A stretch of DNA of 64,000 nt, taken from positions 37,523,228 through 37,587,227 of the forward strand of contig CM034606.1 in assembly GCA_020091685.1 (NCBI GenBank). The letters are read 5' to 3'. Under the pieces are notes generated by a model, which searched no databases, was not told where the DNA came from, and saw only the letters and a program-made list of their open reading frames with translations. Position numbers and translations under genes: made by a program. Every line of letters starts with the position of its first letter. The stretch's first letter is position 1. Source of the DNA: Lutjanus erythropterus (taxonomy: Eukaryota > Chordata > Actinopteri > Lutjaniformes > Lutjanidae). This document shows, in pieces, positions 36,701 to 45,360 of this stretch.

Positions 36701-39700
36701 GGTTGGCTGCAGAGGCTTTGTGGCAGGGTCCGCTGTAAGGTTCATATAAGGAGGTAGGCATCAGAGGGCAGGCTCAACGGAGGACAATTAAAGAATTTGC
36801 CATTGTCACCAAAATGAGCAGCCACTGGCTGTGGTTGAAACGAAAAGAGACCATGTGGGCTGCCAAATGACAACATTGTGACCATGCAACACACTCCCAG
36901 GTCTGATTAGCCTGTGGAGGGTCTGCCTCAGCTGAAGATGTGTTGTTTTGGTTGGAATCATTAAGTGGTCAGCACTAAATCCACCACCACTCAAGAGGGC
37001 TTCTCCACTCAAGAATCCTTCAGCACCATTCAAGAAGACTTCTCCAGCACCACTCAAGCTACTTGTTGGGCTGAAACTTCAGGGATGTTAACATCTAGTC
37101 CTATTAGGTAATCTAGCTCAGGACAACATATGTAGCATTCATATTAATGTTGGTGGAACTTTGCGGATCTCTGCTGGTTGCATCTAGCAGTTGTGGAGGC
37201 ATTGCAGTAGGTGATTCATCATCTGTTGCCTGGCGGAGATCTGCACTCTACTGAGTGACCTCTGACTGCAATATGTCACTGCATCGCTCACAGACACAGC
37301 TTGCACCCAGAGTTCAACGGCAAGCTTGAATGCTGAACCCACTCGCGAATGCAACTCAAATTGTATTGAGAGTCTCAGCAATAAGGTTCATGTCCTAAAT
37401 CTAACTCCTGGGTTTTTGGTCTGATACACTAAGCTTTTTACAGCTAAAAGTAACTTCTGAGTATGAAGGCTGTTAGAGGACTCCTAAATCACTAAAACCT
37501 GCTCTCAGTTAGTAATGAGCTCCTGGTAATGAAGTCAATATAATACAATTTAAATTTAGTACATAATTTAATAGATTTAATTTAATTTTTAATTATTTGA
37601 TTTTACTTTTATCAGAAAAGGGAAAATAATCATGTCACATGACTTGCTTTACCTGAACAGTTTTGTGTGTTTGCCATTGTACTTATACAAATGTTGCCTT
37701 CCCTGCTTCAGATCTGGAGTGAGATGACAGAACTGGTCTCTTCCAACAACAACTATACATGCTACCGAAAGGCCTTCACTGAATGCCAGGGCTTTAAAAT
37801 CCCCATCCTGGGAGTGCACCTCAAGGACCTGATCGCAGTGCATGTAGTCTTTCCTGACTGGCTTGACAACAGTAATAAGGTGAACCTGGTGAAGATGCAT
37901 CAGCTCTACATGACCTTCAATGAATTGGTGATGTTGCAGAGTGCAGTGGCCCAGGTAGAGCCCAACATGGACCTCATATACCTGTTAACGGTGAGGGATT
38001 ACCACCAGGGGAAGGCACTGTAGTAAAGGTCTGAATATATTTTAAGATAGAATGCTGTTCTCATCTTTGTACATGGCAGTTTTTATTGTAATGTGTTAGG
38101 ATTAGGGTTGTCATTTAAGTATTTCATCACCATAAATGGCGCGATTGTACATAGTTGGCCGCAAATTACACAAATCACACTATTTTTACCTCTTCAAAAT
38201 GTACCTTAACTGTGTAAGATTTTGTAAGATTAGAAGGGGAGGATGAGATGGGGTGTTTGCAATCTTTATGCTCACCACTACATGCCACTAAATTCTATGC
38301 ACTATGTAACTTTTGCTCAGTGACACCAAAAACTGCTTACCCCAGCTTTAAAGGACAAATTTTAAGTATTTAATCCTCTTAAACACATAGGAGTGGACAA
38401 ATATGCATCATGTGAATGTATGTGTCTTTATTATTGGAAATCAATTAACAACATAAAACAATAACAAATATTGTCCAGAAAACCTTACAGCTACTGCATT
38501 TATCACAAATGATAACATGGCAAACTCAACCCAACAGACAACAACACAGACACATTGACCTGCTAAATTTGACATCACAGTAATGTGACTAAGTAAGCAC
38601 CTCACCCAATTCTGTTTGTTAACATTAAAACAAACAAAATTGAGCTCAGTGCATCTCATTAACAGACACATTGTATAACAGGTCCGCTAAATTTTCCATG
38701 ACTTCATTATCAAAGGTCACTCCCTTATCCCTCACATTTTGAAAGCAAATTACACAATGTAATAAAATGTGATCACATGCCGAAACATCTCCCTCTATTG
38801 TTGGAATGACAACAGAAGACTACAGACTAAATCCTTATCTATAATATACATTTTATATAACCTATATTAAGGGCTGCAGGGGGCTTGAAGCCGATACCAG
38901 CTGACACTGGGTGAGCAGTGGGGTATAGCCTGGATAGGTCACCAGAGACAAAATAACCACTCATACTCACATTCACACCTACAGGCAATTTAGAGTCACC
39001 AACTAACCTGCATGTCTGAGGACTGTGGGAGGGAGTCAGAACACCTGGAGAGAAGGTCCTGCTGTAGCCAAAAACTTCTCAGTCCAACCTCTCCACTAAG
39101 TCTTGTGCAAGTCTTTAAATCCATTTGTTTGCACCTTGTTGTTGTTAGCCTTTTAGCTAACTGGCATGACACTCACACACACAAACACACCTGACCTCCA
39201 TGCCAAATTTATTTAAGCCTCTTAAGGTGAAAACTGTGGCTGCCAAAGGGTAGGGAATTTTTGTGTACCTACAACCTACAGTAGATTAAGTGAAAAATTA
39301 TTATGCTGCTCTCAGTTCATTGAGTTTTCAACTGATTACATCTAAAACTCTTGTTTCCCAGCTTTCTTTAGACCTTTATTACACTGAAGATGAGATTTAT
39401 GAGCTGTCATTGCTAAGGGAACCACGTAACCCCAAATCACTGGTAAGTTTTCACTGACAGGAGCAGCAGGTTTGTCCACACTGTGTATTGTTAGAACAAA
39501 ACTGATATTATGCTGAGAGGTTAAAGACCCTTTTACACCATTGTACTTACAAATATTTTAACCTGTGCTGTCATTTAGCATTCAGGACAATCTTTACTCT
39601 GGGTATAACCAAGTATGTTCTGATGTTCTGTGCATTTGCACTGTTTCCTTCTTTACAGCCTACTTCTCCTACAACTCCCAACAAGCCCCTGGCCCCACTG

Positions 39701-42700
39701 GACTGGGCTTCTGGTGTCACCACTAAACCAGACCCCTCTGTTGTCAATAAACACATTAGGAAGGTGGTGGATGTGAGTAGATAACGTGTGTGTGTGCGTG
39801 TGTCCGCACGTGCATGTAAAATCTTATTTCAGTAACATGTTTCTTGTCACTGGGAAGTCTGTGTTCAGGAATTATGACCATGACCGTGATGGCTACATTT
39901 CTCAAGAGGATTTTGAGAGCATCGCTGCTAACTTTCCCTTCCTGGACTCCTTCTGCGTTTTGGACAAAGATCAGTGAGTGTGAAATACTGAAAGTTACAA
40001 ATAGATGTAATTGCTCTTAGTAACTTTTTTTTTTTTTAGCTGAGTCCGACTGAGTCACAGCATAGTTCACCCAAATGAAAATTCAGTTATCATCTATTCA
40101 CCCTCATGCCAATTGAGGGTTGGGTTTATTTATTTATGATTATTTTTTGGGCTTTTACCTTTAATTGGATAGGGACAGCTGAAGGTATGACAGAAAAAGG
40201 GGTAGAGAGAGGGGGGAATGACATGCAGCAAATTGGCCACAGGCGGGAACCGAACCAGCAACCACTGCAGAGGACCAACAGCCTCAGTACATGGGACAAA
40301 CGCTCTACTAACTGAGCTATGGGAGCACATGGGTCTAGTTGTTTAGGCCACAAAGAACTGCTGTAGTTTCACAAGCGAACAGCGTTGCAGAATCTCCCAA
40401 ACAATGGAAGTGAATGGTGACGGTTTTCAAATGGAAAAGACAACTGGAAAAAAAAAACATAAAATGTCTCCATACTGCTTGTCTGGTGTAATCCGAGTCT
40501 CCTAATGTCCCAACATGCTGTCTGCACACCATCACACCACACACACCCAGTCCAGGCAGTGTGCATGAGCTCATGAAGCTAAGGATCTACAGTGAATATT
40601 CAGGCTAAAAACATGGTGTGAATAACATTTATTTAGTCAACTTGGCATGATGGGGCTTTAGGCGACTTGGATTACACAATTACAGAAGGATGAGCAGTAT
40701 GGAGACATTTTATGTTTTAATTCTGTTGTTTTTTCATGTTTGGAGGCTGGTCACCATTCATTTCCATTGTTTGGGAGATTCTGCAACGTTGTTTTCCTGT
40801 GAAACTCCAGCAGTGTTTTGTGGACTAAAAAACCTGACCTTCAATCAGCATGAAGGTGAGGAGATAGTCACTGAATTTTCATTTTTGGGTGAACTGTCCC
40901 TTTAAAGGGTAACTGATATTTTTTGGTCTGCACAATTTTCCCATGTTTTTGTGTCTAATTGCAGTGTTTCCCATACATTCATTTATTTGTGGTGGCCCGC
41001 TTTGTTTTTGGAACTGTCTTCCTCTCTCTCTTGGCTGTGTCTAGAAGGGAACCTTGCTTTGCAAAATTCTCATGAGATTTGTGCTTGCTGTGTGTTAAAA
41101 TGATCATACTTTGACAGATCTGGGGTTCCCTTCTAGACATGATCCTTTCTGTAAGTCACACTATCCGTGATTGATTAGTGGACGATCTCCCCGTGCTCTC
41201 CCCCTCTGTCACCAGTTCCCTCTGCTGTGTGAGAAGAGTCTGACAGACAATCACACTCTGCAGAGAAGGCTGCACCTGGTTGGTACTGATATAATTCGGT
41301 ATCATGCTGATTTTGATCATTTTATTAGTCTCTCTAAATAACAACATGCTTTGTGCACGTGCATTTATTTTGGTGAGTTCTACAAACACTTTTAGTGGAC
41401 ATATTCTGAAGGGTGCAGAAGGATTACATTGCAGTTCACAGCTGATGGCTAACTCTATTCTGGAGCAATTTTAAAAATTACTGTCATCATTAACATGCAA
41501 ATTTGTTTATATAGCTCTTTTCATACACAGATGCAATGCAAAAAGGAAAATAGGGTCAGGTTTAAACCTTTTTACATACTTTCAAAAGTAATATAACATT
41601 TCAACCTGCAAGCTATTTTTCTCACCAAGTATTAGAGCAGCTTCACCAAACACTACGCTGTTATATTTTGTTCCTCTTGAAGGAAAAAAAGCTTTAGTGA
41701 TTTTATCTGCATCACTGGAACACAGCAGTCTAGTGATGCTTTTGCTGAATCACTAGCAATAAGATTAGCTTGCAGCTAACTAGCTACACTTTGAAAGTAG
41801 CTTGGACTCAAGTCAAGTCAAGACAAGACAAGCTAGTTCCAAGTTAAGTCCCAGATGCTAAACTTTGAGTTTCAAGTCTTAAATGAGACATAATGCACTC
41901 TTCACCAACAGAGCCTTAAGTCACTCTTTGTGTAACTGCAATTCATTTATTGTTGACCACCTCTTAGTTTTTATAGACAAATGAAATGATCTTTGGTATC
42001 ATTTTTCCAACTAAAGCTCAGTAATGTATTATTAGTTCTTCCTGGTTCTCCACTGTCTTTAAGGGATAAATAAAGTGCCACTTATTGTGTGATATTGTAG
42101 GACTGTACTCCTGTCTTCCTGATCATCTTCCTTTCTTTCTTTTTTTCTTTCTTCTTTCATTCAGAGATGGATTGATCAGTAAGGATGAGATGATAGCGTA
42201 TTTCCTTCGAGCTAACCCACTGCTCCAGTGTAAGATGGGTCCAGGTTTCATGCACAACTTCCAGGAGATGACATACCTGAAGCCCACCTTCTGTGAACAT
42301 TGTGCTGGATTTGTGTGTATCTCTTTATACTCTGTAAATGTTTTGTTTCCTTCATTTTGCTCATCTCAGTTAATATTGCCAGATATTGCAATAGGGTTTC
42401 TGCAGGTTTCAGCAAGTTAAGTTTACTATTTACTATTTATGACTATTATGAATACAATTTACAACTGAAGGATATGAAGCAATATCTGAGTCCCAGAATG
42501 ACTTTCAAAATAAATAAATTAATTTATATTCGACATGAATACATGTCCCTGTTGCTTTTACTTGACTGATGTTTAAGCTACAGCATGTGAAGTCCAGAGC
42601 ACATCTCTTTAGTCTCAGCATAGATCTAGGCACTGACTGAAGCTCTCTAACTAGAGTTGCAGGAGTTAATGTTAGTGCAGAGCCAATCACACTGGGGCCA

Positions 42701-45268
42701 GACACTGATGCTGCTGATGTGAATACAGAATTATATTGGATGATGGCAGGCATTTGCTGGTGTTGGTACATCTTTCAAGTTCAACCACATACTGTATCCT
42801 TTTGCTTGGTTTATAGTGTATCACTCACTTTCTCACACAGTTGAATTCTGTGCTGGGCTCTAGAGAAGGGCTGACACACACTGAGGTCACATTCTCATAG
42901 ATGCACCAGACATAAATATGGTTACAGGAAGTGTTTTGATGATTATGTTCATGTCTTTAGGTTCATGCCTTTATCCTAATGTTATTTTTTTGTATTTTCT
43001 GTATCAACATTCCCTCTTTCTCATATTCCTTGACCTGCAGCTCTGGGGAATCATCAAACAGGGCTACAAGTGCAAAGGTATTATTGCACAACATTCTTCT
43101 GTTAAACTTAAGTGTTTTTCAACCTGAGGCCTATTTTCCCACATTTTTGTGTCTAAGTTGCAAATGGGACAACAGTTTGAAATGAAGAGAGAGCACTGCA
43201 GCCAGCAGAAGAATAAACCAAGCTACAGTGCAACACACCATCAAAGTGTGTCGACTTGTTTTTTCTGACACGCTCAGATTGGTAGTGCCTGATAAGATTA
43301 TGGGAAGGATCCCTATAGAGAGAGACCTTTTTGTAAAAAAGGAAGATACGTTTTGTTAACCACAAACAGCTTTTTCATTGCTCTTTTATTGCTGTCTTCT
43401 GACGGCTCCAGCAGTCTAAACTAAGGCTCATATGTGCAAGATTAGTAAGTGGTGTGTTCGGTCAACATGAATGCAGAATACACAGGTCTTCCTCAGAACA
43501 TGAGAAATGTTTAACAGCAGGTCACTAATAAACAGATTGGTGAAAACAAAGAGCTAATTCCACTACTGTGAACATCAGCAGACTGCACCCACACAGGGGT
43601 GCAGCCTCTCAGACTGTCAAAAAAGGACAAGTAAAGGGACAAAGGACAAACAAACTGATTTTGTAAAAGAATATAAATCACCAGATTTAAAAGAAGAATT
43701 AATATCATCAAAACTTTGACCCTAATTACAGAAAACCTTTTTACCATTAACCCCTGGTAGAATCTTACAAAGGCTGAGAATGGCTCTACCTGGTAATATT
43801 TTTTTAATGCACATTATACAGAGATCAAGAGTTAATTATTGCATTATCTTGTGATGACAAAGCTAATTTTCTCATGATAATGGGTTAATTTATCATGAGA
43901 AAATGATCATTGAAGTGCTGAATCTGGGCTGAGAGGACAGATCTGAATGTTGTCTCAAACAGAAAGACACAAGACAACTTCTGCCTGTGTTGGACCCTGA
44001 CAGAAGTACAGTCTGATGTGTTGATCAATAAAGAATTATCTCACATTTTCAGCTTAAATCAGTTGTCAAAACATCATCTATACATATGCTGGTGTAGCCA
44101 AGTTATTGATTCTATTTGCAATTATTTTATTGTTTTTTTTTTGAATGATTTACTATTACTAGACAACATTTAGATCAGTCCTCATCATTTCAGGGGAAGA
44201 CCACCTAAAGGATTAACTGAGCTTGTTTCTTATTTGTTGTGATAATCTCAAGAAATTGAGTTTTATTATCCCGAGATAAGGAAATAAATGACTCGAGATA
44301 ACAGTATTAAAACATATTTACAGTATGGCCATTTTCAGCTTCCATAAAATCTAAGCAGATAGATTTAGTTTCATTTGGTCAGGTTTGGGGGTAAGCAGGG
44401 TGAACTGACCTTTTAAGAAATGTGAAACTGAAACAGAAGTGCAACCCCTGTGATCCCTAGAATATGCTCCCCGTGTCATAACCACGAAATCTGCCCATGT
44501 GCCTGTCCATTTATCTGTCCTGCAGCTTAAAACACGTGGCCCAATTGTAAACTTTGTATGTAACTCACTTTGCAGACTGTGGAGTGAACTGTCATAAACA
44601 ATGTCGGGAGCTGCTCGTTCTGGCTTGCAGGAAGCTCATCCGCTCCAGCTCTCTGGGCAGTGTTTCTCCAGCCAGACTGACTCACAGCTCACTGCCCAGC
44701 AGCCCTGCACTGCCCACCTGTAAAGGTCATTTTCAGCTACAGATGGAGAAAATGGATTTAAACATTTAAAGCTACTTTTAGTTACAAAGGTTAAATCACC
44801 CTTCTCAGCACTGCAGGGCTTATGCCATACACTCATTCTCTTCCTTATATTTTTCTGTTCCCTACTTCAGTTGAGGACGAGGTGTTTGAGTTCCCAGCTG
44901 TCACATCAGCAGTTCCAGCTCTGGACAGTCAGTCTATCACCCTCATGACTGGCTCAGCCCAGAGGATCTCTGTGCGTCTGCAAAGGGCCACCACTAGCCA
45001 GGCCACCCAGACTGAGCCCCTGTGGCCCCAACACAGCTGGGAGGCCACAGACGGGGGCTCTCACACCTTCCCTAAAATGAAATACAGGACTCACAGGAAA
45101 ACATCTAAAAATAAAGGTTATGCCCACTGGGAAAACCAGAATGACGGACAACAGCAGGCAGTTCCCTCTCGGTGCACTATGGACTCTCAGGAGAGATCAG
45201 ACGTTTCAAGAGAGCTTGTACACAATGGGATTACACACAGAGGGAAGGTAATGATGCAAGTGACATGA
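19966..45268 (+). CDS. rasgrp3: rasgrp3, RAS guanyl-releasing protein 3 (15 coding exons, whole gene)
   Basis: Diacylglycerol- and calcium-responsive exchange factor that loads GTP on Ras and Rap1 at membranes. Coding exons placed here: 19966-20035, 21383-21485, 22038-22100, 25870-26001, 26157-26304, 27138-27311, 30480-30596, 37712-37990, 39362-39442, 39659-39772, 39858-39973, 42165-42312, 43041-43077, 44576-44719 and 44871-45268. They sum to 2124 nt, 707 codons plus stop, in phase throughout; the human protein is about 690 residues. Approximate domains: REM 24-123, RasGEF 150-385, EF hands 428-500, C1 495-545, then a low-complexity tail. It is paralogue 3 rather than 1, 2 or 4 because of the MGSS start, the [10 protein letters not shown] linker and the [11 protein letters not shown] tail motif. 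Introns are swollen by transposons. The promoter is not in view. Seen: exons, phases, motifs. Known: family function. Inferred: that the locus is expressed. Confidence 0.95.
20036..21382. other. rasgrp3 intron 1, no other feature seen
   Basis: AT-rich intronic sequence. I see no conserved coding segment, tRNA-like unit or terminal repeats. A 15-bp word at 20449-20463 recurs at 24939-24953. Confidence 0.6.
21383..21485 (+). CDS. rasgrp3: rasgrp3 coding exon 2 (start of REM domain)
   Basis: The acceptor TTCATAG ends at 21382; the exon completes the Asp codon and encodes [18 protein letters not shown], the first helices of the Ras exchanger motif. Read straight on, the frame meets TGA a few codons later. 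The exon instead ends at 21485, directly before ATATCCTATC, a U12-type AT donor. The split ATG codon (AT at 21484-21485, G at 22038) restores the family's MY dipeptide. Confidence 0.9.
21486..22037 (+). other. rasgrp3: U12-type AT-AC (minor spliceosome) intron of rasgrp3
   Basis: The intron starts ATATCCTAT (consensus ATATCCTTT, one mismatch in nine) and ends in AC. The sequence TCCTTAAC at 22020-22027 matches the U12 branch-site consensus, and its branch adenosine lies about 11 nt before the acceptor, the tight spacing expected of minor introns. There is no usable GT donor near the end of exon 2. Splicing here joins exons 2 and 3 in the frame the family requires. The length is 552 nt. Confidence 0.9.
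22038..22100 (+). CDS. rasgrp3: rasgrp3 coding exon 3 (REM domain)
   Basis: A 63-nt exon too short for ORF calling. After the U12 acceptor it encodes [20 protein letters not shown], matching the conserved LKICYFMR segment of RasGRPs, and ends with AG of an Arg codon before a GTAAGG donor. The Arg codon is completed by the first G of the next exon at 25870. Confidence 0.92.
22390..24940 (+). mobile_element. L1/Tx1-type LINE, 5'-truncated, with poly(A) tail
   Basis: A plus-strand ORF2 relic in several frames. Endonuclease-RT linker at 22410-22799 ([20 protein letters not shown]), RT blocks at 22998-23050 ([11 protein letters not shown]), 23390-23644 ([17 protein letters not shown], then [11 protein letters not shown]) and 23703 (LVDDTTLFL). 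The C-terminal region ([18 protein letters not shown]) runs to about 24643. It ends in an A-run at 24929-24940. Many stops and frameshifts; not functional. It sits inside the TIR element above. Confidence 0.88.
25359..25421. repeat. AAT/AAC trinucleotide microsatellite
   Basis: A run of AAT units, then AAC units, then AAT again. A pure T run lies at about 25492-25516. Confidence 0.9.
25870..26001 (+). CDS. rasgrp3: rasgrp3 coding exon 4 (end of REM)
   Basis: Follows the acceptor TCTTCAG. Encodes [18 protein letters not shown], then [12 protein letters not shown] and LLDIST, closely matching the REM-domain end of the family. It ends at the first two bases of an Ile codon before GTAAGA. The intron upstream (22101-25869) holds a TIR element with a nested LINE. 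Confidence 0.94.
26157..26304 (+). CDS. rasgrp3: rasgrp3 coding exon 5 (start of RasGEF domain)
   Basis: Follows the acceptor TTATAG. Encodes [20 protein letters not shown], then [20 protein letters not shown], the start of the CDC25 catalytic core (structurally conserved region 1). Ends in phase 0 before GTATGT. The downstream intron contains the mini-DIRS remnant at 26598-26803. Confidence 0.95.
26598..26803. mobile_element. Minimal DIRS remnant (both inverted repeats, almost no interior)
   Basis: The left arm starts AACTGGAGGTTATGCATGA and the right arm ends with its partner TGCATAACCTCCAGTT. Inside are GCATGGGGATTGTGACCTCA and GACCAACCTGAAGAA, the start of the 5720-7557 element, and GTTGTACCTAATTTC from its end. 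No coding part remains. In the intron between exons 5 and 6. Confidence 0.72.
27138..27311 (+). CDS. rasgrp3: rasgrp3 coding exon 6 (RasGEF core)
   Basis: A 58-codon phase 0-0 exon between CCCCAG and GTAAGA. Encodes [36 protein letters not shown] and [13 protein letters not shown], conserved helices of the CDC25 domain that contact Ras/Rap. Confidence 0.96.
27649..28503. mobile_element. hAT MITE with perfect 8-bp target duplication
   Basis: Ends CAGTGTTGGG and CCCAACACTG are perfect inverted repeats. ATAGTGTG occurs exactly at 27641-27648 and 28504-28511. Subterminal GTAACGG-type repeats (TTACGTAACGGCGTTA) are dense. No transposase frame. In the intron between exons 6 and 7. Confidence 0.92.
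28611..28941 (-). mobile_element. tRNA-headed SINE-like retroposon, minus copy
   Basis: Reverse complement of the same family as 29447-29815: its 5' head is at the high-coordinate end (GTGGTGCAGTGGTTAGCAC) and its tail is the CCATCCATTTTC side. Flanked by the perfect 13-bp duplication CTTATTGCAAATT (28598-28610, 28942-28954). Confidence 0.85.
29447..29815 (+). mobile_element. tRNA-headed SINE-like retroposon, plus copy
   Basis: Starts GGGCGGCACGGTGGTGCAGT; an A-box-like TGGTGCAGTGGTTAGCAC and a B-box-like GAGTTCGATCC suggest a tRNA-derived pol III head. It ends in short ATGA repeats. Flanked by a perfect 14-bp duplication, ATCTTCATCTTATA, at 29433-29446 and 29816-29829, diagnostic of LINE-driven retroposition. 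In the intron between exons 6 and 7. Confidence 0.88.
29830..30479. other. rasgrp3 intron sequence, nothing recognised
   Basis: No repeats with definable ends or coding similarity before exon 7. Confidence 0.5.
30480..30596 (+). CDS. rasgrp3: rasgrp3 coding exon 7 (RasGEF core)
   Basis: A 39-codon exon between TCATCAG and GTATGT. Encodes [20 protein letters not shown] and SSISRLKET, the highly conserved [11 protein letters not shown] motif of the exchange domain. A CA repeat and a Penelope-like fold-back lie just downstream in the intron. Confidence 0.96.
30641..30699. repeat. CA microsatellite
   Basis: ACAC dinucleotide run directly upstream of the Penelope-like insertion. Confidence 0.92.
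30713..31469 (-). mobile_element. Penelope-like element fragment with inverted arms and 12-bp target duplication
   Basis: Inverted arms at about 30720-30833 and 31386-31469. Between them the minus strand encodes [20 protein letters not shown], then [17 protein letters not shown] and [10 protein letters not shown], the RT catalytic block (VDDTW, here VDNT) and following block of Penelope-like elements. Flanked by TACACTTGCATT (30701-30712) and TACACTTGTATT (31470-31481), 11 of 12. A G-run near 31187 marks a frame break. Confidence 0.82.
31640..33290. other. Intronic DNA, nothing recognised
   Basis: AT-rich rasgrp3 intron sequence without a conserved frame or clear element ends. Confidence 0.5.
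33291..34060 (+). pseudogene. Non-LTR retroelement RT fragment (clade unassigned)
   Basis: Plus strand about 33535-33840 reads [19 protein letters not shown], then [20 protein letters not shown] and [25 protein letters not shown] is an intact catalytic box and GCTISPLAF the preceding RT block. Frames break on both sides. Recognised as a family common in fish genomes; clade uncertain. Confidence 0.75.
34061..35604. other. Spacer between two fragments of the same retroelement type
   Basis: No coding similarity. Contains T-rich runs near 34108 and a GACA tetranucleotide run at 34791-34817. It may be a later insertion or simply separate two independent fragments. Confidence 0.5.
35605..37100 (+). 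pseudogene. C-terminal part of the same non-LTR retroelement
   Basis: Reads [16 protein letters not shown] near 35680, then [40 protein letters not shown] and [20 protein letters not shown] (36047-36290). These are post-RT segments of the family in the fragment at 33.3-34.1 kb, in the same orientation, broken by stops and shifts. The tail region extends towards 37.1 kb. Confidence 0.7.
37712..37990 (+). CDS. rasgrp3: rasgrp3 coding exon 8 (RasGEF catalytic hairpin region)
   Basis: The largest internal exon (93 codons, phase 0-0). Encodes [19 protein letters not shown], then [20 protein letters not shown] and [11 protein letters not shown]. The IPxLGVxLxDL box is the signature of the CDC25 domain catalytic helical hairpin. 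The donor is GTGAGG. Confidence 0.97.
38040..39361. other. rasgrp3 intron between exons 8 and 9 with repeat fragments
   Basis: 38252-38310 resembles the repeat end at 12346-12412. 38871-39060 is a decayed piece of the SINE-like family of 28611-28941 (GATACCAGCTGACACTGGGT, then ACACCTACAGGCAATTTAGA). The rest is undistinguished. Confidence 0.6.
39362..39442 (+). CDS. rasgrp3: rasgrp3 coding exon 9 (end of RasGEF)
   Basis: A 27-codon exon: [20 protein letters not shown] followed by PRNPKSL. The [11 protein letters not shown] motif closes the exchange domain in all RasGRPs. Acceptor TTTCCCAG, donor GTAAGT. Confidence 0.95.
39659..39772 (+). CDS. rasgrp3: rasgrp3 coding exon 10 (linker to EF hands)
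   Basis: A 38-codon exon: [20 protein letters not shown], then [16 protein letters not shown]. The [10 protein letters not shown] linker is characteristic of paralogue 3. Acceptor CTTTACAG, donor GTGAGT, with a GT microsatellite just beyond. Confidence 0.95.
39858..39973 (+). CDS. rasgrp3: rasgrp3 coding exon 11 (EF hand 1)
   Basis: Encodes [20 protein letters not shown], a canonical calcium loop D-x-D-x-D-G-Y-I, except that position 12 is Asp rather than Glu. It then enters the second loop at VLDKDQ. The acceptor GGGAAG has a weak pyrimidine tract. The exon ends inside the Gln codon. Confidence 0.94.
40061..40905. mobile_element. MITE with long inverted arms, carrying a nested SINE
   Basis: Left end TAGTTCACCCAAATGAAAAT and right end ATTTTTGGGTGAACTGTCCC are inverted partners. 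The arms continue for hundreds of bases: CAGAATCTCCCAAACAATGG near 40387 pairs with 40768-40787. The left arm is interrupted at about 40115-40331 by a SINE. A second copy of its right half is at 49985-50580. Confidence 0.8.
40115..40331 (-). mobile_element. tRNA-derived SINE
   Basis: The minus strand starts CATAGCTCAGTTAGTAGAGC (A box) followed by GGTTCGGTTCCCGC (B box), a clear tRNA-like head. A tRNA-unrelated body follows (GCTGCATGTCATTCCCCC), with an AT-rich TTATTTATT end. Not a functional tRNA, since no cloverleaf acceptor stem or anticodon arm is maintained. Confidence 0.82.
40962..41390. mobile_element. hAT-like fragment
   Basis: Begins CAGTGTTTCCCATACATTC, a typical hAT terminal sequence. 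The interior contains an imperfect palindrome around GGTTCCCTTCTAGACATGAT and its partner near 41040. The right end was not found. Confidence 0.45.
41391..42164. other. Intronic DNA before exon 12, nothing recognised
   Basis: No features beyond the pyrimidine-rich tract leading into the exon 12 acceptor. Confidence 0.5.
42165..42312 (+). CDS. rasgrp3: rasgrp3 coding exon 12 (EF hand 2 and start of C1)
   Basis: Completes the second EF loop ([12 protein letters not shown]) and starts the C1 zinc domain: the first His in [20 protein letters not shown] and its CEHC pair. The donor is GTGTGT after Phe; reading on would leave the C1 fold, so the boundary is fixed by the next exon starting [12 protein letters not shown]. 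Confidence 0.94.
42313..43040. other. Intron between exons 12 and 13, nothing recognised
   Basis: Read-through frames from exon 12 extend into it but are intronic. Confidence 0.55.
43041..43077 (+). CDS. rasgrp3: rasgrp3 coding exon 13 (37-nt microexon, C1 domain)
   Basis: A very short exon between ACCTGCAG and GTATTA encoding [12 protein letters not shown] plus one base. It supplies the diacylglycerol/phorbol-ester groove and the third zinc Cys of the C1 domain. Phase 0 in, phase 1 out. Confidence 0.93.
43078..44575. other. Intron between exons 13 and 14, nothing recognised
   Basis: No conserved frame; a few short palindromic AT stretches near 43840-43910. Confidence 0.5.
44576..44719 (+). 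CDS. rasgrp3: rasgrp3 coding exon 14 (end of C1, Ser-rich linker)
   Basis: Starts [20 protein letters not shown], which completes the zinc ligands (C-x2-C, H-x2-C, C), then a Ser/Pro linker with [12 protein letters not shown]. Two in-phase donors are possible: GTAAAG after 44719 (preferred on consensus) or GTCATT after 44725, which would add two codons. Confidence 0.88.
44871..45268 (+). CDS. rasgrp3: rasgrp3 last coding exon (C-terminal tail)
   Basis: Follows TACTTCAG. Encodes [53 protein letters not shown] and GYAHWEN, all recognisable in the paralogue 3 tail, then a divergent end. The frame closes at TGA 45266-45268. A GTAATG donor-like site at 45248 offers an alternative exit to a terminal exon at 47535. 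Confidence 0.87.
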
Positions 45269-45354
45269 ATGAAATAATGTACTGCCTCTTTTATCTGCTG
45301 ATGATGCATCTTGTTGCTTCACATAAAAATTTTAGCACATTGACTTGAGAAGCA

Positions 45355-45360
45355 AATAAA
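45355..45360 (+). terminator. Polyadenylation signal AATAAA after the rasgrp3 stop
   Basis: AATAAA 87 nt after the 45268 stop. It supports a short 3' UTR for this form. Another AATAAA is near 46235. Confidence 0.55.

Noticed and set aside
40115..40331. Functional tRNA gene
   Set aside because: A- and B-box sequences are present but the element continues as a SINE body and does not keep a full cloverleaf.
42085..42420. 111-residue frame as a separate gene
   Set aside because: It is exon 12 of rasgrp3 with intron read-through at both ends.
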